From IMG/VR virus record IMGVR_UViG_3300049927_000218, positions 1 through 44,614 of that record: 44,614 nucleotides of DNA. One strand, written 5' to 3'. Numbering within the stretch: the stretch's first letter is position 1; each line of letters starts with the position of its first letter. Source of the DNA: a virus. Positions 31,218 through 39,087 of this stretch are shown piece after piece. A model generated the notes under the pieces. The model ran no database searches. It saw only the letters and a list, made by a program, of their open reading frames with translations, and was not told the DNA's origin. A program made the position numbers and the translations under genes.

Positions 31218-34181
31218 TCAGGTGCCGAGCTGGTTGAACTTGGCGATGCGCGACGGGCCTTGCCGGTTGGCGGTGCGGAGCGTTCCGGCATCGCCGGTCC
31301 TGGCGATCCGCGAGGCCCTCGCATCGGTGGTGGCGAGAAGAAGGGGGCTCGCGTCGATCGAGACCGAAACTGCCATATGCTGGCGGGAAGAGCCCATCCC
31401 TGTAAGTTGCGGCATGGTGGGCATACGGAGCGGCGCAAGAGCGGCAAGGCCGGTATTGCCCGGCCCATCGACCGATCCACCATCGGCGAAACGTGGAAAC
31501 GGATGGCCATTGTTGATTGCCTCCAACAGGCCGCGATGGCGCTTCGTCGAATCGGCGTTGACGATGAATTCCCCCTTGGAGACCCGGGCCACGATGCTGT
31601 CCGACGTGCCGGTGCCCGGTCCATCGATCGATCCACCGCCCGCATAGAGCGATGCACCGCCGCCGCCGAAGATCAGGCCGAGGAGTTGTGGGAGAATACC
31701 GCTAGCGGCGCCTGCGGCGGCACCCGCGTTGGGTCCGCCGATGGCGCCGATAATCTGCGCGAGCGCCGGGCCGAAGGACGTGGCGAAGCCATCGGCGCTT
31801 GTCGCCGCGGTCTTGGAAACCTGGGTGAGCGAAGTGGCGAGTGTCTTGCCCGAGCTCGCGATCTGCTCCTGATAGGCCGCGAGGATGTCCGGCGAGGCAA
31901 CATTATTGAGGCCCTGCCATTCGTTCCGGAGACCGCCGGTATCGGGCCCCCGCTGCTGCATCAGGGTGGTGGCCAGCCGGTCCTGCATGGCGGGATCGAA
32001 AAGCTCGTTGCCCTTGAGCCCCAGTTGTTGCTTGAGGCTGTCGAGAGTTTGTCCAGTGATCTGGTAGCGCCCCACCGCCGAGGAATTGAAGGTGTTGGCC
32101 GGATTGGCCAGCATCTTGTCCTGAAGCTCGCGAATCTGGTCGAGGGACATCGACGTGAGGTTGCGCGGGCCTCCGGTATAGGCGCCATAGCCCAGGGTCT
32201 CGTTATAGCCCCGGCCCTTGTCGGTCCCTTCGGCCTTTCCGACCAGGTCGAAGAAGGCACGCGATGCCGCGGAGCCCGATGCCACGAGATCGGCGGAAGC
32301 CACCGGCGCCACGGTGGCAGCGACGGCGGCATGGCGGTCGCCGCTGACCGGGACGGGTGTGACGGCGGCGGCCGGAAGACTTGGGAGCGCCGGCAACAGC
32401 TTGGTCAGTAAACCCATGAGGCCGGTGTTGCCGGTGCCCGGCGTGCCGTTTTCCACCGTGTCGAGTAGATTGTGCACGGCGAGCTTCGCCTCATCCTTGA
32501 GGATCGAGGCCACCATCTCCTTGAATGAAAACTTGCCGGTATCGATGAAACTGTCGATGGCATTTTCCATGCCCTGGAAGGCCGTGTCGGTCACCCCTTT
32601 GAGGGCTGCGATTTCGCGGGCGTTATCGGCGATCGCCTGGGCCACCCGGCCATAGGCGGCGGCGAGGGCATTGACCGTCGAGATTTCCTGCGGCGTCACA
32701 GCACCTCCATGCTGGCGGTGCTCGTCCTCAAGCTGGTTGAGGAGGTCCTGCTGCTTTTTCTGGCGCTGGATGTCATAGATCGACTTGCCGCGCAGCGCCG
32801 CCTCGGCCAGCATCGCGGATATCTCGCGCCGCGTCGCGGTGAACAGCACCTCGGTCGCTTCCGCCAGTTTGAGCTTTTCCTCGGCGAGGTCGTGGGCCGT
32901 CTTGATGGCGGATTTCTCCGCCGCTTTCTCGTCATCGGCGGGCTGGACGGGAACCACCGTCGCCATCGGATGGGCGGCGGCGGCATGGCGGTCGACGCCG
33001 CCGGTCAACATCTTGAGGCGGCCCTCGAGAACCACCACTTCCGCGTTCAAATCGTCAAGCTGAGCCTGGGTGACCGCCAGGTTATTGTCGTTGCCGCTTT
33101 CGCGCATGGCGGCGATCTGGGCCGCCAGCATGGCACGCTGCGCATTGACATCGGCGATCTGCTTGGTGACGCTGGGAGCCGCGAGTGCCGCATTCTCCTG
33201 CGATGGAGTCCCGCCCAATGAACGGATGCGTGCCTCGACTTCGCCAAGCTGCCTCTTCATATTTTCCTGGCTGCCCACTCCCACCGCGAAGAAATTGTCG
33301 ATCGGCGACGATTGCAAAAACGCAATCGATTTGCGGAGCTCGTCAGCCCGATTCCTGAGTTGGACCAGCATCATGTCATTGACATGCGTGAAGGCCGCCT
33401 CGAACTGGAGAGCGATTTCTGCCGCGGCCCCTATCGCCTGGTCCTTCCATCCCGCAATGCTTTTCGCCCAGCGGACGGCAAATTCATCGGCCGCCAGCAC
33501 TAGGTTTGTTCGGATCACCGCGCCCGCGCCCTCGGCGGCCCCCATGCTCTTGCGGATTTCATCGCCGCCCTGCTTCAGGAAGGCCACGGCATCGGCGCCG
33601 CCGCGGCCCAGCGCCATCACCGTGATCAGCTGGGCTTCCTCGGCACTGCCTGCATTCTTCACCAGATCGGCGGCTTGCGCCAGCAGCTCGACGTTGTCGC
33701 GCACCGCCCCATTGCTGTTGCGGATCGCAATGCCATTGGCATCGAAAAGTTTCTTGAGATCGCCGCCCTTGGTGGCAGCCTCCCCCAGCTTCTTGTTAAA
33801 ATCCTCCATGATGGCGACGATGCCGGACGCCTCGGTGCCGGTGCCGATCCCGGCGAAGGTAAGCTTCTGGAAATCGGCGATCGAAACCCCGGCCTTCTCG
33901 GCGGAGACCTTGATCTCGGCCAGATGCCGGACCGCCTGCTTGGCAAAATCGGCGATGCCCGCCGCCGTCACCGTGCCGAGAATGGCGCCCACGTTCAGGC
34001 CGGAAAAGAAGTTCTTGCCGAAACCCTTGAGCGCTTGTTCGGTTTTCTGGAAACGCCTCTCGATGGCCGAAGCGCTCTTGTTGGTGACGCCTTCGGCCCT
34101 GGCCATGGCCTTGTTGTATTGATCCATGCGGGCTTCAAGCGACACCACGAGGCGGGTCAGATCTTCCTGCGTCCGGGCCAT
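31218..34181 (-). CDS. tail tape measure protein with embedded murein-hydrolase-like domain
   Basis: 987 residues. N-terminal coiled coil (LEARMDQYNKAMARAEG), a hydrophobic segment (GLNVGAILGTVTAAGIADFA), long helical middle. At about 640-755 a lysozyme-type domain appears: FFDLVGKAEGTDKG, GYGAYTGGP, NSSAVGRYQITGQTL. The C terminus has the glycine-rich pattern of tape measures (YAGGGSIDGPGTGTSDSIVA, FADGGSVDGPG). It sets tail length and probably opens peptidoglycan during DNA entry. TGATG overlap with the tail chaperone gene. Confidence 0.9.
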   Translation of the reverse strand: MARTQEDLTRLVVSLEARMDQYNKAMARAEGVTNKSASAIERRFQKTEQALKGFGKNFFSGLNVGAILGTVTAAGIADFAKQAVRHLAEIKVSAEKAGVSIADFQKLTFAGIGTGTEASGIVAIMEDFNKKLGEAATKGGDLKKLFDANGIAIRNSNGAVRDNVELLAQAADLVKNAGSAEEAQLITVMALGRGGADAVAFLKQGGDEIRKSMGAAEGAGAVIRTNLVLAADEFAVRWAKSIAGWKDQAIGAAAEIALQFEAAFTHVNDMMLVQLRNRADELRKSIAFLQSSPIDNFFAVGVGSQENMKRQLGEVEARIRSLGGTPSQENAALAAPSVTKQIADVNAQRAMLAAQIAAMRESGNDNNLAVTQAQLDDLNAEVVVLEGRLKMLTGGVDRHAAAAHPMATVVPVQPADDEKAAEKSAIKTAHDLAEEKLKLAEATEVLFTATRREISAMLAEAALRGKSIYDIQRQKKQQDLLNQLEDEHRQHGGAVTPQEISTVNALAAAYGRVAQAIADNAREIAALKGVTDTAFQGMENAIDSFIDTGKFSFKEMVASILKDEAKLAVHNLLDTVENGTPGTGNTGLMGLLTKLLPALPSLPAAAVTPVPVSGDRHAAVAATVAPVASADLVASGSAASRAFFDLVGKAEGTDKGRGYNETLGYGAYTGGPRNLTSMSLDQIRELQDKMLANPANTFNSSAVGRYQITGQTLDSLKQQLGLKGNELFDPAMQDRLATTLMQQRGPDTGGLRNEWQGLNNVASPDILAAYQEQIASSGKTLATSLTQVSKTAATSADGFATSFGPALAQIIGAIGGPNAGAAAGAASGILPQLLGLIFGGGGASLYAGGGSIDGPGTGTSDSIVARVSKGEFIVNADSTKRHRGLLEAINNGHPFPRFADGGSVDGPGNTGLAALAPLRMPTMPQLTGMGSSRQHMAVSVSIDASPLLLATTDARASRIARTGDAGTLRTANRQGPSRIAKFNQLGT

Positions 34182-34330
34182 CAGTGAATCATCCTCGATA
34201 TGATTTCGTCATATTCTTCTTCGCTTGGCGGCAGGGGTTTGCCGTCGCCACGGGCTTTGTTCCAGCCCTCGATCGAGGCCGAAAATTCCCATAAGGACAT
34301 GGCGTCGACCTCAGCCGGGGTGAAGCCCAT
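34181..34330 (-). CDS. second tail assembly chaperone (TAC_6-like)
   Basis: 49 residues starting MGFTPAEVDAMSLWEF. The ATG overlaps the stop of the first chaperone gene as TGATG, so re-initiation is likely. The frame stays open upstream into the first chaperone, in the -1 phase, past GGGAAAAA at 34373-34366, so a -1 frameshift fusion as in lambda G/GT is also possible. Fits the GTA-type arrangement of two small chaperones before the tape measure. Confidence 0.75.
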   Translation of the reverse strand: MGFTPAEVDAMSLWEFSASIEGWNKARGDGKPLPPSEEEYDEIISRMIH

Positions 34331-34746
34331 CACGGCGCCGCTGCCGTAGAGACTTGCGAAGGCGATTTTTCCCTTGGCGAGCGCTCCGCCTTCACCTTCC
34401 GCGCCCGCATCGCTTTTCCCAGGGATTTCTCGTCGATCGGACCGAGGATCGCCGCCTGCAGCACCGCCCAGGCAGGGATACAGTTCGCGGCGTAGCTGGA
34501 ATCTTCCTCGACAAACTTCCTGACCTTGTCGAGGGCTTCGCCCTGGGCCATGCCGCCGCCGATCAGCCCGAGCCGCAGCGTCTCGCGCACATCCTCGACC
34601 CGCCATTGGTCGCCGCGCAGCCGGTTGGCGATCCAGGCGGGCCCCGCGTCGCACGCCTCCTGCAATTGCCGGAGCTGGCCGTAGCCCAGGCGAAAGCGGT
34701 AATCACCGTCGCCCCAGCCCAGGGTGATTTCGCCATGGCGGCTCAT
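34330..34746 (-). CDS. tail assembly chaperone, GTA gp10-like
   Basis: 138 residues: HGEITLGWGDGDYRFRLGYG, LRQLQEACDAGPAWI, ETLRLGLIGGGM. This is the GTA gp10/tail tube chaperone pattern found in alphaproteobacterial phages. It would keep the tape measure soluble during tail assembly. ATGA overlap with the major tail gene. Confidence 0.82.
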   Translation of the reverse strand: MSRHGEITLGWGDGDYRFRLGYGQLRQLQEACDAGPAWIANRLRGDQWRVEDVRETLRLGLIGGGMAQGEALDKVRKFVEEDSSYAANCIPAWAVLQAAILGPIDEKSLGKAMRARKVKAERSPREKSPSQVSTAAAP

Positions 34747-35201
34747 GCCGTGTCGACCCAGGCCCAGGCGCCATCCGACATCAAGGTGCCTTCGAACGTC
34801 ACCTTGTTCTTGTTGCCCGCCGCTTCGAGCTTATGGCCCGAGATGATCGCGGCGCCAAACCAGTGACCGCCGCCATCGGCGCCCGACGCCACCAGCTCTA
34901 CCTGAATGTTTCGCGAATTGCCCGAGAGAAACCAGTCGCGGAACGGTTTGTAGGACCGGGTGTCGAGCATTCCGGCAACCGGGATGGAACACGACAGGCC
35001 ATCGACCTCACGCGACACCCATCCCGGTTCATCATCGTCTGGAGGACAATTGGGAATCAGCGTCTCGATCGGACTCGAGGTGAATTCGATGCCGCGATTG
35101 GTATTGATCACGCAGTGGTGGGTGAAGGTTTCGGGCGTCGCGCCGTCGCCCAGGCGGATGAGCAGTTTGGTGCCATTGACGGAATTGACCGGCGTTACCA
35201 T
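34743..35201 (-). CDS. major tail (tube) protein
   Basis: 152 residues with N-terminal VNGTKLLIRLGDG and PETFTHHCVIN, then SREVDGLSCSIPVAG and a C-terminal GNKNKVTFEGTLMSDG. This is the usual layout of TP901-1/GTA-type tail tube proteins. Position between DUF3168 and the chaperones agrees. Confidence 0.85.
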   Translation of the reverse strand: MVTPVNSVNGTKLLIRLGDGATPETFTHHCVINTNRGIEFTSSPIETLIPNCPPDDDEPGWVSREVDGLSCSIPVAGMLDTRSYKPFRDWFLSGNSRNIQVELVASGADGGGHWFGAAIISGHKLEAAGNKNKVTFEGTLMSDGAWAWVDTA

Positions 35202-35211
35202 GATAAGTCTC

Positions 35212-35622
35212 CTATTGTGGATCGACGAGATAATTGAAGGTGAGAACGCCTTCGGTCAGCAGGGGATCGGCGCCCGGCCGGTAGACCGAAGCGCCGAACG
35301 CCGAGACGCTGGTGGTGAAGCCGTCGAACGCCAGATTATCGGCGGGGGCCAGGGCCGCCCGGACCAGGGCCCCGATGCGTTTGGCCTCGATGGTGCCCAC
35401 CGCATTCGACCAGACATGGAGGGTCACATGGACATCGCTGGCGTCGGAACAGGTATTGCTGTCGTCGAGTACCTCGATGGCGCCGATGGCGATATAGGGA
35501 TAACCGGGCGGCGGATCGGGCACCCGGTCGAAGACGCGGCCCCCCACCAGGACATAGAGCGCCGTTTGCGGCAGGGCCAGGATGTCATGGACGGCCTTGT
35601 GAACCGCTTCCTCGACGCCCAT
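35212..35622 (-). CDS. tail completion protein, DUF3168 family
   Basis: 136 residues: VGGRVFDRVPDPPPGYPYIA, then HVTLHVWSNAVGTIEAKRI, the conserved blocks of DUF3168 (GTA gp8-like) proteins that join the head-tail interface. One-base TGATG overlap with the gp10 gene upstream. Confidence 0.87.
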   Translation of the reverse strand: MGVEEAVHKAVHDILALPQTALYVLVGGRVFDRVPDPPPGYPYIAIGAIEVLDDSNTCSDASDVHVTLHVWSNAVGTIEAKRIGALVRAALAPADNLAFDGFTTSVSAFGASVYRPGADPLLTEGVLTFNYLVDPQ

Positions 35623-36080
35623 CAGCTTCGCGCCACCTTCTTGATGGCCTCCGACATGGCGCGCGACATGCGTCCGCGCAGCAATTTTTTGAGGGCGCGA
35701 TAGGCCGGAAAAAAGAACGGCCTCGCCTTCACGCCGGGATTCCAGCTGCCGGCGAAGCGGCCCTTGTTGCGATGGGGCTTCGTGCCATCTTCCACCATCA
35801 AGGCCTCGTCGAGAACGACGCCGGAACTCTGGCGCACCTCCCGCTTGGTGGCAGGCGTTCCGCCGGCGATCACCAGGACGCCGAACCCTTCCGCCCCCGG
35901 CTCCGGCTCCACCCTGACCGAGTCGCGTAAATTTCCCTTGTCGGTGGGGGCGAGCCGCTTCACCATGCCCGCCAGTTCGGCACCGGCGGCCGGCACCGAT
36001 TTTTCGATGGCGCGCCGCACCTCGACCGGCATGGCGCGGAACTTTCGATTGAGCGCCGCCAATCCCTCGATCTTGACCAT
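35622..36080 (-). CDS. HK97 gp10-like head-tail joining protein
   Basis: 152 residues from the ATG at 36080 (TGATG overlap). Pattern: VKIEGLAALNRKFRAMP, APTDKGNLRDSVRVEP, VEDGTKPH and ARPFFFPAYRALK, as in the HK97 gp10 family. A longer frame to 36224 is rejected because it runs inside the adaptor gene. Confidence 0.86.
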   Translation of the reverse strand: MVKIEGLAALNRKFRAMPVEVRRAIEKSVPAAGAELAGMVKRLAPTDKGNLRDSVRVEPEPGAEGFGVLVIAGGTPATKREVRQSSGVVLDEALMVEDGTKPHRNKGRFAGSWNPGVKARPFFFPAYRALKKLLRGRMSRAMSEAIKKVARS

Positions 36081-36424
36081 CAGGTGGGAACTCCCGTTTC
36101 GGCGAGGAAATCGATCTCGCGATTCTTTTCGTCGAAATTGGCGAGCGAGCGGATATTGTAAATTACGCCCGTCCGGTCGTTCTCCACCCGCCATCCCGCC
36201 GTCACGGCACGGGCCGCGGCGCAAGAGCGGATGGTGATAATGACCGGCTGAACACCCGTGAGCCTGGCCGCGATCACCTGTTCCGAACCCTTGAGCGGCC
36301 TGACCCGGCCCTTGGCGAGGAACTGCATGGCGAAGGCCGTTTCGCGGTTGCCATAGCCGTCGTCGGCGGCGGCGACCCGCTTCTGGAACTGCAACAGCTC
36401 ATGTTTCTCGCCGGCGCCGGGCAT
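36080..36424 (-). CDS. head closure/adaptor protein (SPP1 gp16 type)
   Basis: 114 residues: LLQFQKRVAAADDGYGN, WRVENDRTGVIYNIRS and a C-terminal REIDFLAETG, the phage head-tail joining family. Connects portal-connector complex to the tail. Confidence 0.85.
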   Translation of the reverse strand: MPGAGEKHELLQFQKRVAAADDGYGNRETAFAMQFLAKGRVRPLKGSEQVIAARLTGVQPVIITIRSCAAARAVTAGWRVENDRTGVIYNIRSLANFDEKNREIDFLAETGVPT

Positions 36425-36593
36425 ATTCGATTTCCTCTTCCGTGGCGGGGCGCGCCACGCCTTCAGCGAAGGCCCGGACCGCCGCTTCCCTCACCAGCAA
36501 CACGACGTGTCCCGGTTCATAGGCAACCGCGAAGTGGCCCCGGTAGCAAACGGGCCGCCAGAGCCATGGAGACTCGAAGGCGGCCCAGGGCAT
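36399..36593 (-). CDS. small phage protein at the head-tail junction
   Basis: 64 residues: FESPWLWRPVCYRGHFAVAY, GHVVLLVREAAVRAFAEG, ending in a charged tail. Small proteins of this kind (beta-hairpin plus helix) usually lie beside the head-tail connector genes. It overlaps the adaptor gene start by 26 nt. Function unknown. Confidence 0.62.
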   Translation of the reverse strand: MPWAAFESPWLWRPVCYRGHFAVAYEPGHVVLLVREAAVRAFAEGVARPATEEEIEYARRRRET

Positions 36594-36612
36594 CGGCTCA
36601 TCAGCCCATCAA

Positions 36613-37212
36613 CTAAGCAGAGCGGCCGAGAATGACGATCGTATAAGTAACGGTCGTGCCAGACGACGAGTTGGCGATATGCAGGAGATCGGCAGTGGCG
36701 GCGGTGACCGCGCCCAGCCCGCTCGCGTCATAGGCGACATCGGCGAAGAAGCCGCCGGGCTTCACATTAACCACGTCGTTCGCGGCGCCAAACATGCCAA
36801 ACCAGCCGTTGGCGGAGGCACCGCCCACCACCACGTCGTTGGTGTTGGCGGTTTCCGCGAAGACCAGGACGCCGACGATCTCGGCATTGGCGATATTGGC
36901 ATTGAAGGCGCTCTTCAGCGCCGTGCCGGTCAAGTCGAGATCTTCGCTGCCCGAGGCGGCAAGCGTCCGCTTGTCGACGAAGAGCACGTCATACTGGCCC
37001 GCACCTGTGCCGTTGGCGAATTGCAGGAGCTTGTCGACGACCGGCGTGAAGGCGGGCGAGCTGATATTGTTGGAGCTCACCTGGTTGGCCGAGAAACGCA
37101 AGCGAACGTCGCTCGAATTGAGGGTGGTGGCGGCATAGGCGATCGTGGCGATCGCGGCGGCGAAAGCAAGACCGGCGAAGAGTCGGTGGAAGAGTCGGTG
37201 GAAGAGTTTCAT
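36613..37212 (-). CDS. virion-like protein carrying an N-terminal signal peptide
   Basis: 199 residues; AGGAG at 6 nt. A leader (RLFAGLAFAAAIATIAYA) precedes a body with the features of small phage structural proteins (GQYDVLFVDKRTLAASGSED, GGFFADVAYDASGLGAVT, TYTIVILG). A 12-bp tandem repeat (CTCTTCCACCGA) at the start encodes the FHRLFHRLF part of the leader. Lies between the connector genes, where a head or connector protein is expected. Confidence 0.68.
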   Translation of the reverse strand: MKLFHRLFHRLFAGLAFAAAIATIAYAATTLNSSDVRLRFSANQVSSNNISSPAFTPVVDKLLQFANGTGAGQYDVLFVDKRTLAASGSEDLDLTGTALKSAFNANIANAEIVGVLVFAETANTNDVVVGGASANGWFGMFGAANDVVNVKPGGFFADVAYDASGLGAVTAATADLLHIANSSSGTTVTYTIVILGRSA

Positions 37213-37225
37213 GACTTTCTCCTGT

Positions 37226-37846
37226 TCAGAAACGGGTGACGCGGTATTTTTCGAGAAGGGCCGTGGTGGCGAAGGGCATTTCGGAAAGCGTCAGCTGGCT
37301 GAGGCTCGCCGTCTCGCGGTTTTCGTACCAGTAGGCGATGAGCATCAGGAGGCCATGACGCAGGTCGGCCGGAACATCGGCGGCGGTCGGCCCATAGCCC
37401 GCCTGCCAGATGACCTCGACCGCATCGGCGCGGGCGTAGATACTCGGCCATTGCTGTAAGGGCTTGAGCGCCACGAAGGGGCCGGACTCGTCGCTGAAGG
37501 CCTGATAGACGGTGACGGCGAGCGTCTGCTGGGCGTTGTTCGTGTCGTAATATTTGACCGAGGTGAGGGCGATCAGATCGCCCAGCGGCAGCCGGAGGAT
37601 CGGCGAGCCGTCATAATACCACCGTCCCTGACACAGAAAGTCCCTGAATGTGGCTTTCCAGCTCTGGGTCAGAAGAGCCCGGCCCAATGTGCCGGAGCAG
37701 GCATCGGCCCGGGCGATCGCCGCTTCGGTCAAGGCCCGGATCAGCGGATCGTCGTCGTCGAACAGCACGTTCAGCTGCGCCTTGACAGCGTCGAGCGGCA
37801 GCAGCGTATCGGTGGCCGGCGCCACCGTGCGGACCGGCTTCAGCAT
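37226..37846 (-). CDS. head-tail connector protein (gp6-like)
   Basis: 206 residues: LPLDAVKAQLNVLFDDDDPL, RADACSGTLGRALLTQSWKA, VPADLRHGLLMLIAYWYENR. This is the Phage_gp6-like connector family that docks on the portal. Confidence 0.88.
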   Translation of the reverse strand: MLKPVRTVAPATDTLLPLDAVKAQLNVLFDDDDPLIRALTEAAIARADACSGTLGRALLTQSWKATFRDFLCQGRWYYDGSPILRLPLGDLIALTSVKYYDTNNAQQTLAVTVYQAFSDESGPFVALKPLQQWPSIYARADAVEVIWQAGYGPTAADVPADLRHGLLMLIAYWYENRETASLSQLTLSEMPFATTALLEKYRVTRF

Positions 37847-37847
37847 G

Positions 37848-38084
37848 TCAGCGGCCGTGGCGCCGTGACTTGGGCGGCGAGCGCATGGCGTTCTCGGGCA
37901 CAGCGATCATTTCCGAGTCCGGGATCACCTCTTCCCTCGCCGGGATTACCTCTTCCCCAGCCACGGCTTCGGCGTGGCCGCCCTCGACCAGGGCCTTCGC
38001 CATGGCGTCGGGCAGGTCGGGCGAGGCGCCGGCCTCGAAGGATCCCGCGATGCCGGAAATCGGCTCTTTGAGCTTGACCTTCAT
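37848..38084 (-). CDS. small unknown head-region protein
   Basis: 78 residues. The N-terminal 40 (MKVKLKEPISGIAGSFEAG) fold like small phage 'gpX' beta-hairpin proteins; the rest is an acidic tail with a short internal repeat (EEVIPA/EEVIPD). Position suggests a structural accessory. Confidence 0.62.
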   Translation of the reverse strand: MKVKLKEPISGIAGSFEAGASPDLPDAMAKALVEGGHAEAVAGEEVIPAREEVIPDSEMIAVPENAMRSPPKSRRHGR

Positions 38085-38086
38085 GG

Positions 38087-38512
38087 TCAGGTTCCGATCG
38101 CGATCCAGTAGAAGGATTCCGTGCCGGTCGAGGCGACCAGCGTCGGGTCGGTGCCGCCGGTATTCTTCCAGGCATAGACGTCGAAATCCGCCGTGCCGAT
38201 GAGGCAGGTGAGGACCGACGTATTATCGCCCGGCGCCGCCGAGCCCTTGAGGGTGGCGACGGCCGCGATGCAAGTCGTGAGGCCCGTGGTGATCGGCGTC
38301 GGATTGCTGCCATCAAGCGCCGCCTCGCCGCGAGCGACCTTATAGCCGGCGGCGACGCCCGCGGTCGCCGTTGCCAGGGCCGCCGTGCGGTCGCTGCCGG
38401 CGATCTTGAGCGCCGCGCCCGATTCGAAATCGACTTCGCCGCCCGAGGCCACGCCGATCTTGTCGCCGCCGGACTCGCGGCGGATTTTGCTTTGATAAGT
38501 TGCATCGGCCAT
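38087..38512 (-). CDS. head fibre/decoration-type protein
   Basis: 141 residues from the ATG at 38512 (AAGGA at 7 nt). Pattern: ADATYQSKIRRESGGDKIGV, then VARGEAALDGSNPTPITTGL and STGTESFYWIAIGT. Similar proteins lie near the capsid gene in many phages and decorate the head. Confidence 0.75.
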   Translation of the reverse strand: MADATYQSKIRRESGGDKIGVASGGEVDFESGAALKIAGSDRTAALATATAGVAAGYKVARGEAALDGSNPTPITTGLTTCIAAVATLKGSAAPGDNTSVLTCLIGTADFDVYAWKNTGGTDPTLVASTGTESFYWIAIGT

Positions 38513-38543
38513 GGCCACATCCTTTGCTGATTGGAGAGCAAAG

Positions 38544-38566
38544 GCCGGGACACGCCGCCCCGGCCC
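38544..38566 (-). terminator. weak intercistronic hairpin in the head operon
   Basis: GGCCGGG / CCCGGCC stem in the 61-bp gap after the 38574 gene stop, followed on the minus strand by TTT only. A TTTGCT/AGCAAA inverted repeat overlaps it. May cause partial termination or protect RNA ends, adjusting protein ratios. Confidence 0.4.
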
Positions 38567-38573
38567 CCTTCGC

Positions 38574-39023
38574 TTAAGCCGTGCCGGCCGCCGGGCTGAC
38601 CCAGAGCTCCTGGCCGGTCACCGTCGCATCCTTGGTGATGGGGAGAAGCCCCGCATGGCCATACTGCTCAGCGACGATCGAGTTCAAGACGGCGTTCTGG
38701 GTGGCGCGCTTGACGAAGGGCCGGATATAGCGCTGGCGGGGCTTGTAGATGTCGAGGATGAAGAGCGTGTCGTCGGCGGTATCGGCCACCGCGATCTTGG
38801 TGCCCGCCAGATCGTCGGTGCCGGGCGTCGGCGAGCTGGTATCGAGGCCCGCCGCCGCCACCGAACTCACCGAGCCCGAAGTGATGGCGCCGAAGGAGTA
38901 GATGAACCGCACCCCCTCGAAACCCGTCATGTCGATGGCCGTGGCATCGGTGATGTCGGTCGTGCCCGCCGCCACGGCGGTTTTGCAAAGGGTGGTTTTT
39001 ACCCGGTTGGTAAGCTGGGACAT
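38574..39023 (-). CDS. virion structural protein
   Basis: 149 residues: TTLCKTAVAAGTTDITDATA, FEGVRFIYSFGAITSGSV, IDMTGFEG, IYKPRQRYIRPFVKRATQNA and C-terminal WVSPAAGTA. I recognise this as a recurrent phage virion protein encoded next to the major capsid gene. Exact role unknown. Confidence 0.75.
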   Translation of the reverse strand: MSQLTNRVKTTLCKTAVAAGTTDITDATAIDMTGFEGVRFIYSFGAITSGSVSSVAAAGLDTSSPTPGTDDLAGTKIAVADTADDTLFILDIYKPRQRYIRPFVKRATQNAVLNSIVAEQYGHAGLLPITKDATVTGQELWVSPAAGTA

Positions 39024-39052
39024 GGTCCTGGTTTCCCTTGATGAGGAGGATG

Positions 39053-39077
39053 GGGCCGCCGTTCGTCACGGCGGCCC
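39053..39077 (-). promoter_or_regulatory. strong hairpin directly after the capsid gene
   Basis: Perfect 9-bp arms GGGCCGCCG and CGGCGGCCC around TTCGTCA, 10 bp after the capsid stop on the minus strand. No T-run follows, so it is more likely an RNA-stabilising or processing hairpin than a terminator. Confidence 0.5.
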
Positions 39078-39087
39078 ATGTGGCTCG

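Noticed and set aside
34366-34374. Canonical slippery heptamer GGGAAAA in the tail chaperone gene
   Set aside because: The codon phase is AGG GAA AAA, not G GGA AAA, so the classic tandem slip does not apply; only A-AAA slippage remains possible.
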